Positions 10,701 through 25,700 of a stretch of DNA of 64,000 nt are shown in pieces. The notes beneath the pieces are model-generated. The model was not told the DNA's origin. It searched no databases and saw nothing but the letters and a program-made list of their open reading frames with translations. Within the stretch, counting starts at the first letter, position 1. Every line of letters begins with the position of its first letter. The position numbers were made by a program, and so were the translations under genes. This DNA comes from Trachythela sp. YZ-2020 (Eukaryota; Cnidaria; Anthozoa; Malacalcyonacea; Clavulariidae), in the NCBI GenBank assembly GCA_016169945.1, contig JADLSH010000369.1:7148001-7212000 (forward strand). Reading direction: 5' to 3'.

Positions 10701-13700
10701 AGGAAAACTTGCTCGTCTGTACGGGGCTTTAGTTTTAGTTGAGCTACATTCCTGGCAAAAATTATCGTGGACAGCGCGTGCGATAATAGAGAGCTCAAGC
10801 AAGCGACGTTTTTGATTCACGAACGTCAACCGGAAGTAAATCGAGCTGTTATATATGACGACAGCAGTTCTTGTTTGAAATCACGAACGGGAAATTAGAT
10901 TGACTGCCGTTCTTGATTTCAAGCAAGAACTGCTGACGCCATAATCAACGGCTAAGTTATGTGCACGTGACGTCCGTGTTGTCAAAAACGTCACTTGCTT
11001 AAGCTCTCTATTATGTATTCAGTCCTTGCAAGTGACGTCACCGAATGTCATGTTTTGTTTGGCTTCCGCCATTTTGAGTGGCAAATATGTGCGAGAATTT
11101 AGAAAGGCCATATTCTGCAGAATTCAATCAGGCATTATCACTGCTGTCTGGAGTCGTCGCGATGAATACACGCTTACCGATCATTTTCTTGCAAGAACAG
11201 CAAATGTCGCCCCCTTCCCCCTTTTCAATGTTGAACAGCATACAAATTGGTTCGAGGTAATGGTTTGTTAAATTCAAAGCGAAAGCCAACATTGGGCAGG
11301 AGGATGAGTGAAAACATGGAAACATATTTATATATGAGTGGTGATATTTTTGTTTACAGCTAAGTGTCAACATAATTTTTGCCATGATTGTACTTGGAAA
11401 TATAAATTTCACGTTCTACATACTTGATTAGCAAGACCATGTAGAGGACCAGCAAGTCCATTCATTCCAGCAGCAAAACATAGATATGGATCAGACAGAG
11501 CACTACCAACTAGATGTGTACAATGAGCGCTCACATTACCACCTTCATGATCAACATGAATAGCCAAGTACATACGTAACATTTCGGCAAAGTTTGGACT
11601 ATCAAATCCAAGCATGGTGGCTAGATTCTTTGACCAATCGTTTTGTGGATCTATAGGAGCAACTTTACCATCTCGATAAACATTGCGGTATATTACAGCC
11701 GCTACTGTTGGGAGTTTTGCAATCAAATCCATGGCGTCTTCGAATGCATACTAAATGAATGGAAATATGGTAACCAGACTATTATACAGCCATGCAGATT
11801 CAGTTTAAACTATAGCGAAATACTTCATTACTAAATGAATGGAAATATGGTAACCAGACTATTATACAGCCATGCAGACTCAGTTTAAACTGCGAAATAC
11901 TTCATTAAAGCCTTGTTTTCACTAGCGATGCATGTATAAGCGTACATACCTCTCCCCAGCTCCCATCCCCAAGCGCGTACGAAGACAAAACAGAAATAAT
12001 GTTATTTGAATATGCTTTTGTCGTGTTTGAATTTGCTTTTGTTCTGTCAAAAATTATGCTTTAATCGCACGCTTACTGTATATCGAAAATTACGTCGCAT
12101 GCTTTACTGCGTTCCCTTGTAAGAATTCACTAAGAACAACCATTACAGTAACTTTTACAACAAAGTTCTTACTTGACAATTACACGTTTCACACCTCAAA
12201 ACAAGCGATCATCGGTTTTGCTCGTGGTTTAATAGTTAACTTAAAGGTCTCAGCAAATACATTCTTTGTTCCACTTCAAATTGATCGAATTGGTACGAGT
12301 ATTGACGCATAAAGCTATTTCGTTTCGATACGACATTGCGATTGTTGTTTTGAAGTGTGAAACATGTAGTTGTCAAGTGACAATATTTTTGCAAACCTTT
12401 TTCGCGGCGCAGCGCAACACTTGAATGCAAATGGTAATAATTACCTCCCAAAATTCGCTTTTCTTTATTCCGTTGCTGTATCCTTTAGCAAAATGACTCT
12501 CACTGTTCATGGCCGTAACTGCAGCACTCAACTGACTCATGGGATGAAGTTCACTGGGAAAATCATTTAACAGTTGAACAACATGAGGGGGAAGATCAGC
12601 ACGAGCAGCCCATTCTTCAGATAAGGATTTCGCCTGAAATGTACAACATAATGAATACTGTACATATTTAATGCACCTACAGAAATCTGTTCAGTGTATT
12701 CCCTCGTACGTCTCATATGATAACAACTCTTTCCTAGATTTGTATTTATGTACAACGTTTTTCTACGTAAACCTTCGATGGTTAAGCTCCATGCATTCAC
12801 GTCTTATCTATTTACCACAGCATATATTATTATTATTATTATTGAATATATAAAACCGCACCAACGGTGAATTACTTTATATTTACATAAGGTATTGGAA
12901 GTTATAAAATCAAATATTTACAATTAAAACTATTTTAAAAGCAATTAATTTAATGTTGATTGACAATTTGAATCATGGAAGAAAAAAAGCTATATTGAAA
13001 TCGATTAGTTCTACATTTAAACGATGACGTATATCGTGAATAACATCACCCACTATGTACAGTGCACAGTAAGACATATTCCTTGAAGTTTCTGGATGTC
13101 ATGACATGGAATTATTTAATAGTCTTAATTCTTAAATCAAATTAAATATAGTGAACGGTCAAGAAACACCATGTTCATTGATTTAATTTTATTCATCTAT
13201 TTATAGATATTATAACCATTAATCTATTAAATATACAAGAAAACATATTTGCTTGCTCCAACAAAAAATACAGTCATTGTAACGAAAAGGACTGAGAACT
13301 ATGAATGACTGGTCCTTAATGCAATATTGCTGGATACTTCTATAAATAAACAGCTGTTTGGTTCTTCACTTATTATAACATTGTCATGCAACAGTTGTAA
13401 AATTACACTCTTAAACAAAATTTGGCTAAGTTTTACCTGTTCAGCATTTGGTACTTCTCCAGTTATCAACAACCAAAACATGGCCTCAGGTAACATTTGG
13501 TCACCACCTTCAGCTGTTGGCAAAAGCTGAAACATTTTAACAAATTGTTAAATACTTAATAAATATACTTCATAACTGTGAGCCAGTATGATTGTTTTAT
13601 GTTGGACAATTAACAATAATGATGAAGAGAGGACGCACAACTATAGGCATGGTAGGCTTCACAAACTCACAGCTCTAGGTGATAGTTATTTTGTAGTAAC

Positions 13701-16700
13701 TTGAATTTCTTGAAATGTTGGAGTTTCAGTCATGACACTGTAGTTTTAAATTAAATTGAAATCTTTCCAAGTCGTGTGTTTTAGTGAACATATAAAAATC
13801 ACTATCTCATGCAAAGACTTCATAGTTGACTTTGGTCGATCATTACAGCTAGGGACTAGTCTGCGAGCAGGCTCTTTATTTGAAATAGAGCCTGCACGAT
13901 TAGCATAGAAAATGCGTCCGTGCCCATCGTGTTAATTTAATTAAACAAATGTCAAATTTATCAAATATTAATTCAATTACACTATCGCCCGTTTGTAAAC
14001 ATAGTCTCATAACTCTCACGTCAAAACATAATAGCCTATAACCGACAAAATATTTGTTAAATCAGGGTGTAAAATAAAATATTATAGAAATTTTTTGTAA
14101 CATTTTTTGAAGTGTAAACATGCCCCATGTAGAATTGGAATTCAGGACAACTTGATTTTAAATCCTATACGATTGTATTAAGGGACCGTTCATTATTTAT
14201 ACCATAGGGTGGGGTGGGAAAAAATGAAGGGGGCTATACAATGTTCAGCTTGTCAAATGGGGTGGGTCCTTGTTTTTGTAACAGTCTTGTTGGGGGGGGG
14301 GGGTTATAAAATTTGTGGTACTTGTCTTCAAATGTAACATCTCTGCTGAATGTGTAAATTTAACAATTGAGTCAATACGAAAAATCAGGTTCAACAAGGC
14401 CAAATGCGCACTCGTGCTGGGAGACTTGCCACCAGGAAATCCTGGAATGATTATATTGTATACTAGGCAGTAGCGAAGCTAGTCTTAGCAACTGGTCATG
14501 CCATGGTAATAAACGTGCACCTTCGGGTTGATAATAGGAATTGTAGCAAGTGCATTTTCTTTGTTATACTTTAGTTTAACACACAACCTGATATGTAATC
14601 TCGAACGTAAAAAACAAATTTGGAATTGTGGCAGATTAATCATACATACATACATACATTATGATATTACTTTCTAATCTGTCTATCCTAACCCACCCAG
14701 TCAACTTTCCTTGTGTCCTCAACGAGAATCGAACTCAAGACTCAGAGGTGAAAGGCGCTTGCTCTGACGACTGCGCCACTAAGCGGCATAAACCTCGTGG
14801 ATTTTGCGCTGTAAGGGTCTGCGCACTCTCTTATTGTGTAGTATAACATAAAAAGCAATTATGGGCTTCTCAAAACGACACGTTTGGGCGGCTCAAAACG
14901 ACAAAAACATACATAGGCTCCCAAAATGCAGACCATGAAAACCACAGCGTTTTGACCTGCAGTTTTTGGGCCCCAAGAACATAAAAGTCCTATTAAATTA
15001 AAGCACTTAGCCTGAAAGAAACGCTGGGGGCTCGCCGACCAAATGTGGAGGAGGATCACGGGGAAGCAAATGTGGCCCAAACTACGGTCATAGCAGTTAC
15101 CAGACGACAACTCTCGATAACTCACAGAACTATGCCCTGATGTTCGGAGAAAGTCACAAGGCCCAGATTTCCCGGGCCCCTCTGAGGTAGCCACTAGCCA
15201 GTTCAGTTAGCCCCTGCATTCGGCAACATATTAGTTGCTAAGTGACACGAAATTACATTGATATTATTAGTATTCAATCACTATATATTTGTGATAATAC
15301 ATTAGCAAGTGTTTGTCGTAATAATCATTGAGTGTATGCTGTATGGGGGGGGGGGGGCTCCATGAAATTTTTGTATATGATCAAGAATGTCCCACCCCAC
15401 CCTAGGGTATAAATAAAGAACGGTCCCTAAAGTAAGCTTGAAGGAAAATCAAACTACCGTATATATTGTTACTGTCAATTTAATTTGTAAATGTATGTTG
15501 ATAACGGAAATACAATAATGAATATATATTGTAATAGATTAATTCGAGTTCATATATTAAATAATTGTTAACATCATGGGCAAAAGACCATTCTTGGTAG
15601 CTTTTAAAAGGGATAAATTTCTTTACAGAAGGAGTGTTCCAAACACTTCACGAAATCAATAAATCAGTGTAAATCATGATGTAAGATAATTTTTCTTAGC
15701 TTATCGTGGAGGCCCACTGGTGCAGGCTCTAGGGACAGGATGTATGCATCAAATATAATTCAAAACATTTTACCTATTAAATGCCAATGACTTTACAGGG
15801 TGAAACACTGCTTATGAAACAATGATTTATCAATCCTGGTCGAACATACCTTTTGGCACTCTGGAATTGAGTATCCTCTAAAACGAATACCCTACAATAA
15901 TATAAAAACCAAAATATAATACTAGTGCAAATAGTATAGAAAATTTAAATTGTATAGAATAATTTATAAGTACTAGACACGTTTGCAATGAGGGACAAGC
16001 TTGAGCAGGGCTGACATACAGTACCTCAATAAATGCAACAAACCCCACTATGGTCCCTAGCTCTTATTCTGTCTATTCAAGATCATGAAGTTTACTATGC
16101 TATAGCGGAATAGCGTAAATTTCGACCCCTGACGATATACCTCTTCAGGATCCAACAACGAGGTCTCAGTGACCAGGCCTGTTATTCCACGCATACCTCC
16201 ATAGATCTAGAAATGAAATACTACATTAATATTATGATACATCAACATCATGTGACCATGCGGGAACAAGCGGGCACACAAACTCGCCTGCCCTGGGACA
16301 ACTAGAAATTTCTATCAAGCAGCTGCAATTTTTCAGCTTACATCCTAAGGGGTAAAGATTTGATATGAACCACATGTCTCACTCGATGAAAACTTTGGGA
16401 TAAATGTTTTATACCAAGAAAATCATGCAATATCACACAATAATTAGCAAGATGGCATAATATAGCATGAGCAACACTTACTGGCAAGATCGCGCATGAC
16501 CATAAATGGAGATGTTTTGCATGACATTGTGTGTACTTTACATCCCCATTTTTCCAGGGATGGATCCAGCTTGATTTTATAGTGTGGGGGTGCTAAGCGG
16601 GCTTTGGTCATGAAGCAAGGCATGGTCGGCGACCGACGAAGGGTGAATCACCACTGAGGACCGCCTACAGGGTCAACGGGGTTATCTTGACAGAAAATGT

Positions 16701-19700
16701 TTGAAAAATAAGATGGCCTAGATGGTTAAAAAGGCCCATCAATGGCCCAATATTATATTTTTGTTTGATAAATGCCATGTCAAAACAAAATCCAAATTTT
16801 GGATTTGATATGGCAATTGGCAGCCCTCCTGCACCCCCCTTGGCCAAGGCTAGGAGGGGTGCGCACCCCCCTGTAAATCCATCCCTGCATTTTGCCAGCT
16901 AGTAATTAAGTGTCACTTACGCCATATGTCATGATCCGCAAGGCAAAAAGCAAGGACACAAACATCAAAGGGACCAACACCAAGTGAGACATCTGGTTCA
17001 TATTTAATCTGCGCTAAGTGGCAACCACTCCATTCAACATTTTACAAGCCATACATGTGACATTTGAAATAGATTTAAAACTGTAACTCTTGGAAACTTG
17101 GTAACTCTTGGAAACTTCCTAACAATTTTAGACAGTGGCGTACAGAGCGGGGGTGTACATTTTTAAAACAATGTCGGTAAATTGACCTTCGTCAGTTAAA
17201 ACGTATAATTTGAAAGTAACTTGGTCGGTAAATGTTAAAATTACAAACAACCACAGCCACAGAGCCGTCGGCAGTAATTTGGTCATCCAGGATTGTACTT
17301 CTTTTCATACTCTATCTAACTACAATCAACTCATCTGTAACAGTTTGTCGTTACTTTCACATCGTATATATATATCAGAAAGGAACAAAACTAATTCACC
17401 GACTCTTGTAATTGTGTACGGAGCGCATGAGGTTGTAAAAAGTTAAAAAGTGTGTTAAAAACCTTGAATTCTTAGGTTTTAGAAACTTCACAATTTTGAT
17501 TAAAAATCCTCTCAGGAAGCACGGAAAATACTCTTCTGAGGCTTCAAAAATGCAAAATTTTCCTGGGGGAGCATGCCCCGAGACCCTCTAGGTTCGGTCC
17601 CCCAATAAGAATTTGCTGCCGATGTCACTGAACCAAAATGCGCGACGGACTAGTGACGTTGTGCGCTCCCTGAGGTTTAGTAGCTATAACATCGCTTTTT
17701 TGCCCTGCGTCGTCGGTGTATTTTCGGTGAATTTCAGCCCGCCAATCCGAAAAAGCTTCTTACGGCACTGCATAATATCAAACTGAACCAACAAGCATAG
17801 TATTGCATCCTTTAATTTCTTCGTTCTGTTCAGTCATTAATACACAACTGCAAGAGGTCTATCTGTCATTGCTGGGAATTTTAGCACCCTACTGGCAATT
17901 TCAAATTTAAAAGTACAAAAACTGACAGCATAAGTTAATTTAATGTGTATTTTGAACACTGTTACTGACCTGATCGACAGTGTATTGTCCAACAACTTTA
18001 TCTGCATATTCCTTCCTAAACTCTGCAACTTCTTTCTGTTTCTCCGGGACAATAGTTTTCATAACATCTTTCAGACTCTAAACATGTAGTAAAATATGTC
18101 ATGTAGTCAAGTATGTCTACGTGATGTATTATTAAACATACCTATCTATTACCTAACCTTTGTTTCTATGTTGAATTTAGTATGAAGCGTTAACCTGGCA
18201 TTTGTGTTGACAACTACCAATATACTTTGCATGAAATAATTAGGTTAACATCACAGGAACTGTGTAGTCTTGGCATGAGTCACACCCTCAAGGCATTGGT
18301 TATAGAGAATGAATGGCAAGCAAACACATTGCTGATAAGCTAACATATAGCCACCTGGGGTAGTACTCTGCTTCCGCCCAACACTTTGTTGGAATGATAA
18401 GGTGCAGACGTTTGGTGACCTGTCAGGTCCTCACTGGATACGCTTAAGGTGACTCAGACAGGAATCCAAGTAACTCAAATCCCTATACCATTCTCTGACC
18501 AACTAACCATCAACACAGGCACGCGCATGGTGATGACAGATGTTAAACAGGGGCGGGGGTAATAAATCACTCCTCTGGTATTCCTAAGTAGAGTGATAGG
18601 GAGTGACAGTCGGCAAAGTTATCATAAATTGATTAATTTACCTGATGTAGAGGGAACCAAGTTGAACGGTTATTAGACAATGTATTGGAGTGTCTATTGT
18701 CTAATTATTATTGATCACAACACAGATGAATTGTCTAATTATTATTGATCACAACACAGATCAATTTGAGATATTTGTTGTTAAAAAGTTTCAACTACCC
18801 AGCTACAATCAGTGACATAATTATTGGACCGATTAGCCTGAAAAGGCAAAATTCCCCCCTTCCCCCCTTTTCAATGTTGGTAGTCTAACATGCATTTTCT
18901 ATGTTACATGCTATTGTCTCGTATTAGGCTGTCGATGCTTTTTCCAGCAGATAAACCAACATTGAAACGGGGGAGGGGGTTTACCAGTGAATTTTGCACA
19001 ATTGTGTACAAAAATACCCTTTCTATACAAGTGTCCCAAATTTCAATGTCACTGATTGTCTGAGTTTTTTCTTATGGCTTGCTGTTAGTTAGGAATTTGT
19101 TGGTATTAGTTTGGTAGATAATTAAGTCTTATAAATAGCTATGGTGGTTCTTTAAACATCGTTCTATCATATAAAGATGTGATTCGTATGAGATTGTACC
19201 CTAAAGCTACGTTTGCTGTAGATTTTTCTATCTATATATATATTTTATATATAGTGTAGCTTAAAACGCGCGCGCTATATTATTGTAATTTTGCGTGGCT
19301 GTAATACAAGCTATGCTTGCGGCACTATTTGAAATATTTATTATTGGCCGTTCAATGACACATCAACTATATATATGACTGGATCGCTTAATTATTTGCT
19401 AGCATGAATTACATTTCAAGTATTTGGACAAATACACTACCAAGTCTAATTTTACAAACAAAATGTGAATTACCTGTTTGTAGACAAGTAATTATCATGC
19501 GGGAAAGTCTAAAGAGCACAAGTAACCGCACGTCTCCACAAGTAACCATCTTTAAGCATTCAAATAAGATGCAATGTGTAGTTATTTTGGACAAATATAA
19601 CTGTCTAATGTTACACACAAATTGTGAATTCGCTATTTGTTGACGAATAATCATCATCCAAGTATAAATAGCGCAAGTTACCACAAGTAACCACAAGTAA

Positions 19701-22700
19701 CCATCAGTAAGCTTATATAAGTAAGTATATCATATATAGTTATTTAATCAAATGGTTACTTGTGGTTACTTGTGGTTACTTGTAAAAAAGTCTGTTATTT
19801 CTAGAAAAACACATGGTTACTTGGCATTAATATATATGTGTATTATATATGCATATATATATAATCTGTATATAAGCATAATATACGCAATAAACACAAC
19901 AATTTTGTTTGCATTAGCCACGGCTATAAGCATTATGTAATACGACACCAATGCATTAGTTAGGCAAATTTGCGAGATTTAAAATATATTTTGCTACTGG
20001 TATGCATGTATTCAGTAAACATTATACAACAATAAAATAAAATAAGTATGATAAGTATGAAATTAGGACTTCTTTCTCGGAGTTGCATAATTGCTCTTTT
20101 GAGTTTGCGCTCATCTCGTTGTGTCAATGATTTACGCCGACCTTGATAAGACTTTTTCAGCTTTTCGGTATTTTTATTATCAAACCGCTTAAAAACTCTT
20201 AGAAGGCTTGACTTTGACATGTTAACGCAATTTTCCGATACGAATATTTGAATTCGCGCCTCAGCAAGAGGGCTAAAGCTCGCTGCTCTGCAGTTAAATC
20301 GTGAATTCGTGCTATGTTTGGATATTAAAATGAAACTATTGTTACGCAATATAATTAATCTTGGAATGGTATCGACCTATCAATAGCTCAATTACCACTG
20401 AATTCTTGCTGAAAGTTTCATAAAGATATCTTGTTTAGTTTTCAAGTTACAGACATTTCAAAAGTATGATAACGCAGTAAAATACTCAGACAATCAGTGA
20501 CATAATTATTGGACCGATTAGCCTGAAAAGGCAAAATTCCCCCCTTCCCCCCTTTTCAATGTTGGTAGTCTAACATGCATTTTCTATGTTACATGCTATT
20601 GTCTCGTATTAGGCTGTCGATGCTTTTTCCAGCAGATAAACCAACATTGAAACGGGGAGGGGTTTACCAGTGAATTTTGCACAATTGTGTACAAAAATAC
20701 CCTTTCTATACAGGTGTCCCAAATTTCAATGTCACTGATTGTCTGAGTTTCTTCTTATGGCTTGCTGTTAGTTAGGAATTTGTTGGTATTAGTTTGGTAG
20801 ATAATTAAGTCTTATAAATAGCTATGGTGGTTCTTTAAACATCGTTCTATCATATAAAGATGTGATTCGTATGAGATTGTACCCTAAAGCTACGTTTGCT
20901 GTAGATTTTTCTATCTATATATTGTAATTTTGCGTGGCTGTAATACAAGCTATGCTTGCGGCACTATTTGAAATATTTATTATTGGCCGTTCAATGACAC
21001 ATCAACTATATATATGACTGGATCGCTTAATTATTTGCTAGCATGAATTACATTTCAAGTATTTGGACAAATACACTACCAAGTCTAATTTTACAAACAA
21101 AATGTGAATTCCCTGTTTGTAGACAAGTAATTATCATGCGGGAAAGTCTAAAGAGCACAAGTAACCGAACGTCTCCACAAGTAACCATCTTTAAGCATTC
21201 AAATAAGATGCAATGTGTAGTTATTTTGGACAAATATAACTGTCTAATGTTACACACAAATTGTGAATTCGCTATTTGTTGACGAATAATCATCATCCAA
21301 GTATAAATAGCGCAAGTTACCACAAGTAACCACAAGTAACCATCAGTAAGCTTATATAAGTAAGTATATCATATATAGTTATTTAATCAAATGGTTACTT
21401 GTGGTTACTTGTGGTTACTTATACCAAAAAGTCTGTTATTTATAGAAAAACACATGGTTACTTGGCATTAATATATATGTGTATTATATATGCATATATA
21501 TATAATCTGTATATAAGCATAATATACGCAATAAACACAACAATTTTGTTTGCATTAGCCACGGCTATAAGCATTATGTAATACGACACCAATGCATTAG
21601 TTAGGCAAATTTGCGAGATTTAAAATATATTTTGCTACTGGTATGCATGTATTCAGTAAACATTATACAACAATAAAATAAAATAAGTATGATAAGTATG
21701 AAATTAGGACTTCTTTCTCGGGTTGCATAATTGCTCTTTTGAGTTTGCGCTCATCTCGTTGTGTCAATGATTTACGCCGACCTTGATAAGACTTTTCAGC
21801 TTTTCGGTTTTATTATCAAACCGCTTAAAAACTCTTAGCTTGACTTTGACATGTTAACGCAATTTTCCGATACGAATATTTGAATTCGCGCCTCAGCAAG
21901 AGGGCTAAAGCTCGCTGCTCTGCAGTTAAATCGTGAATTCGTGCTATGTTTGGATATTAAAATGAAACTATTGTTACGCAATATAATTAATCTTGGAATG
22001 GTATCGACCTATCAATAGCTCAATTACCACTGAATTCTTGCTGAAAGTTTCATAAAGATATCTTGTTTAGTTTTCAAGTTACAGACATTTCAAAAGTATG
22101 ATAACGCAGTAAAATACTCAGACAATCAGTGACATAATTATTGGACCGATTAGCCTGAAAAGGCAAAATTCCCCCCTTCCCCCCTTTTCAATGTTGGTAG
22201 TCTAACATGCATTTTCTATGTTACATGCTATTGTCTCGTATTAGGCTGTCGATGCTTTTTCCAGCAGATAAACCAACATTGAAACGGGGAGGTTTACCAG
22301 TGAATTTTGCACAATTGTGTACAAAAATACCCTTTCTATACAAGTGTCCCAAATTTCAATGTCACTGATTGTCTGAGTTTTTCTTATGGCTTGCTGTTAG
22401 TTAGGAATTTGTTGGTATTAGTTTGGTAGATAATTAAGTCTTATAAATAGCTATGGTGGTTCTTTAAACATCGTTCTATCATATAAAGATGTGATTCGTA
22501 TGAGATTGTACCCTAAAGCTACGTTTGCTGTAGATTTTTCTATCTATATATATATTTTATATATAGTGTAGCTTAAAACGCGCGCGCTATATTATTGTAA
22601 TTTTGCGTGGCTGTAATACAAGCTATGCTTGCGGCACTATTTGAAATATTTATTATTGGCCGTTCAATGACACATCAACTATATATATGACTGGATCGCT

Positions 22701-25700
22701 TAATTATTTGCTAGCATGAATTACATTTCAAGTATTTGGACAAATACACTACCAAGTCTAATTTTACAAACAAAATGTGAATTCCCTGTTTGTAGACAAG
22801 TAATTATCATGCGGGAAAGTCTAAAGAGCACAAGTAACCGCACGTCTCCACAAGTAACCATCTTTAAGCATTCAAATAAGATGCAATGTGTAGTTATTTT
22901 GGACAAATATAACTGTCTAATGTTACACACAAATTGTGAATTCGCTATTTGTTGACGAATAATCATCATCCAAGTATAAATAGCGCAAGTTACCACAAGT
23001 AACCACAAGTAACCATCAGTAAGCTTATATAAGTAAGTATATCATATATAGTTATTTAATCAAATGGTTACTTGTGGTTACTTGTGGTTACTTGTGCAAA
23101 AAGTCTGTTATTTCTAGAAAAACACATGGTTACTTGGCATTAATATATATGTGTATTATATATGCATATATATATAATCTGTATATAAGCATAATATACG
23201 CAATAAACACAACAATTTTGTTTGCATTAGCCACGGCTATAAGCATTATGTAATACGACACCAATGCATTAGTTAGGCAAATTTGCGAGATTTAAAATAT
23301 ATTTTGCTACTGGTATGCATGTATTCAGTAAACATTATACAACAATAAAATAAAATAAGTATGATAAGTATGAAATTAGGACTTCTTTCTCGGAGTTGCA
23401 TAATTGCTCTTTTGAGTTTGCGCTCATCTCGTTGTGTCAATGATTTACGCCGACCTTGATAAGACTTTTTCAGCTTTTCGGTATTTTTATTATCAAACCG
23501 CTTAAAAACTCTTAGAAGGCTTGACTTTGACATGTTAACGCAATTTTCCGATACGAATATTTGAATTCGCGCCTCAGCAAGAGGGCTAAAGCTCGCTGCT
23601 CTGCAGTTAAATCGTGAATTCGTGCTATGTTTGGATATTAAAATGAAACTATTGTTACGCAATATAATTAATCTTGGAATGGTATCGACCTATCAATAGC
23701 TCAATTACCACTGAATTCTTGCTGAAAGTTTCATAAAGATATCTTGTTTAGTTTTCAAGTTACAGACATTTCAAAAGTATGATAACGCAGTAAAATACTC
23801 AGACAATCAGTGACATAATTATTGGACCGATTAGCCTGAAAAGGCAAAATTCCCCCCTTCCCCCCTTTTCAATGTTGGTAGTCTAACATGCATTTTCTAT
23901 GTTACATGCTATTGTCTCGTATTAGGCTGTCGATGCTTTTTCCAGCAGATAAACCAACATTGAAACGGGGAGGGTTTACCAGTGAATTTTGCACAATTGT
24001 GTACAAAAATACCCTTTCTATACAAGTGTCCCAAATTTCAATGTCACTGATTGTCTGAGTTTTTTCTTATGGCTTGCTGTTAGTTAGGAATTTGTTGGTA
24101 TTAGTTTGGTAGATAATTAAGTCTTATAAATAGCTATGGTGGTTCTTTAAACATCGTTCTATCATATAAAGATGTGATTCGTATGAGATTGTACCCTAAA
24201 GCTACGTTTGCTGTAGATTTTTCTATCTATATATATATTTTATATATAGTGTAGCTTAAAACGCGCGCTATATTATTGTAATTTTGCGTGGCTGTAATAC
24301 AAGCTATGCTTGCAGCACTATTGAAATATTTATTATTGGCCGTTCAATGACACATCAACTATATATATGACTGGGTCGCTTAATTATTTGCTAGCATGAA
24401 TTACATTTCAAGTATTTGGACAAATACACTACCAAGTCTAATTTTACAAACAAAATGTGAATTCCTGTTTGTAGACAAGTAATTATCATGCGGGAAAGTC
24501 TAAAGAGCACAAGTAACCGCACGTCTCCACAAGTAACCATCTTTAAGCATTCAAATAAGATGCAATGTGTAGTTATTTTGGACAAATATAACTGTCTAAT
24601 GTTACACACAAATTGTGAATTCATTTGTTGACGAATAATCATCATTCAAGTATAAATAGCGCAAGTTACCACAAGTAACCACAAGTAACCATCAGTAAGC
24701 TTATATAAGTAAGTATATCATACATAGTTATTTAATCAAATGGTTACTTGTGGTTACTTGTGGTTACTAAAAGTCTGTTATTTCTAGAAAAACACATGGT
24801 TACTTGGCATTAATATATATGTGTATTATATATGCATATATATATAATCTGTATATAAGCATAATATACGCAATAAACACAACAATTTTGTTTGCATTAG
24901 CCACGGCTATAAGCATTATGTAATACGACACCAATGCATTAGTTAGGCAAATTTGCGAGATTTAAAATATATTTTGCTACTGGTATGCATGTATTCAGTA
25001 AACATTATACAACAATAAAATAAAATAAGTATGATAAGTATGAAATTAGGACTTCTTTCTCGGAGTTGCATAATTGCTCTTTTGAGTTTGCGCTCATCTC
25101 GTTGTGTCAATGATTTACGCCGACCTTGATAAGACTTTTTCAGCTTTTCGGTATTTTTATTATCAAACCGCTTAAAAACTCTTAGAAGGCTTGACATGTT
25201 AACGCAATTTTCCGATACGAATATTTGAATTCGCGCCTCAGCAAGAGGGCTAAAGCTCGCTGCTCTGCAGTTAAATCGTGAATTCGTGCTATGTTTGGAT
25301 ATTAAAATGAAACTATTGTTACGCAATATAATTAATCTTGGAATGGTATCGACCTATCAATAGCTCAATTACCACTGAATTCTTGCTGAAAGTTTCATAA
25401 AGATATCTTGTTTAGTTTTCAAGTTACAGACATTTCAAAAGTATGATAACGCAGTAAAATACTCAGACAATCAGTGACATAATTATTGGACCGATTAGCC
25501 TGAAAAGGCAAAATTCCCCCCTTCCCCCCTTTTCAATGTTGGTAGTCTAACATGCATTTTCTATGTTACATGCTATTGTCTCGTATTAGGCTGTCGATGC
25601 TTTTTCCAGCAGATAAACCAACATTGAAACGGGGGAGGGGGTTTACCAGTGAATTTTGCACAATTGTGTACAAAAATACCCTTTCTATACAAGTGTCCCA

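Noticed and set aside
14716..14786. functional tRNA gene
   Set aside because: A- and B-box-like motifs are present but the arms do not pair well, and it lies inside a transposon; a SINE head is more likely.
19409..19696. 95-codon minus-strand frame repeated in the array units
   Set aside because: It covers the CACAAGTAAC decamers and flanking AT-rich DNA (MWLLVVT is the decamer in translation). No protein-like features beyond repetition.
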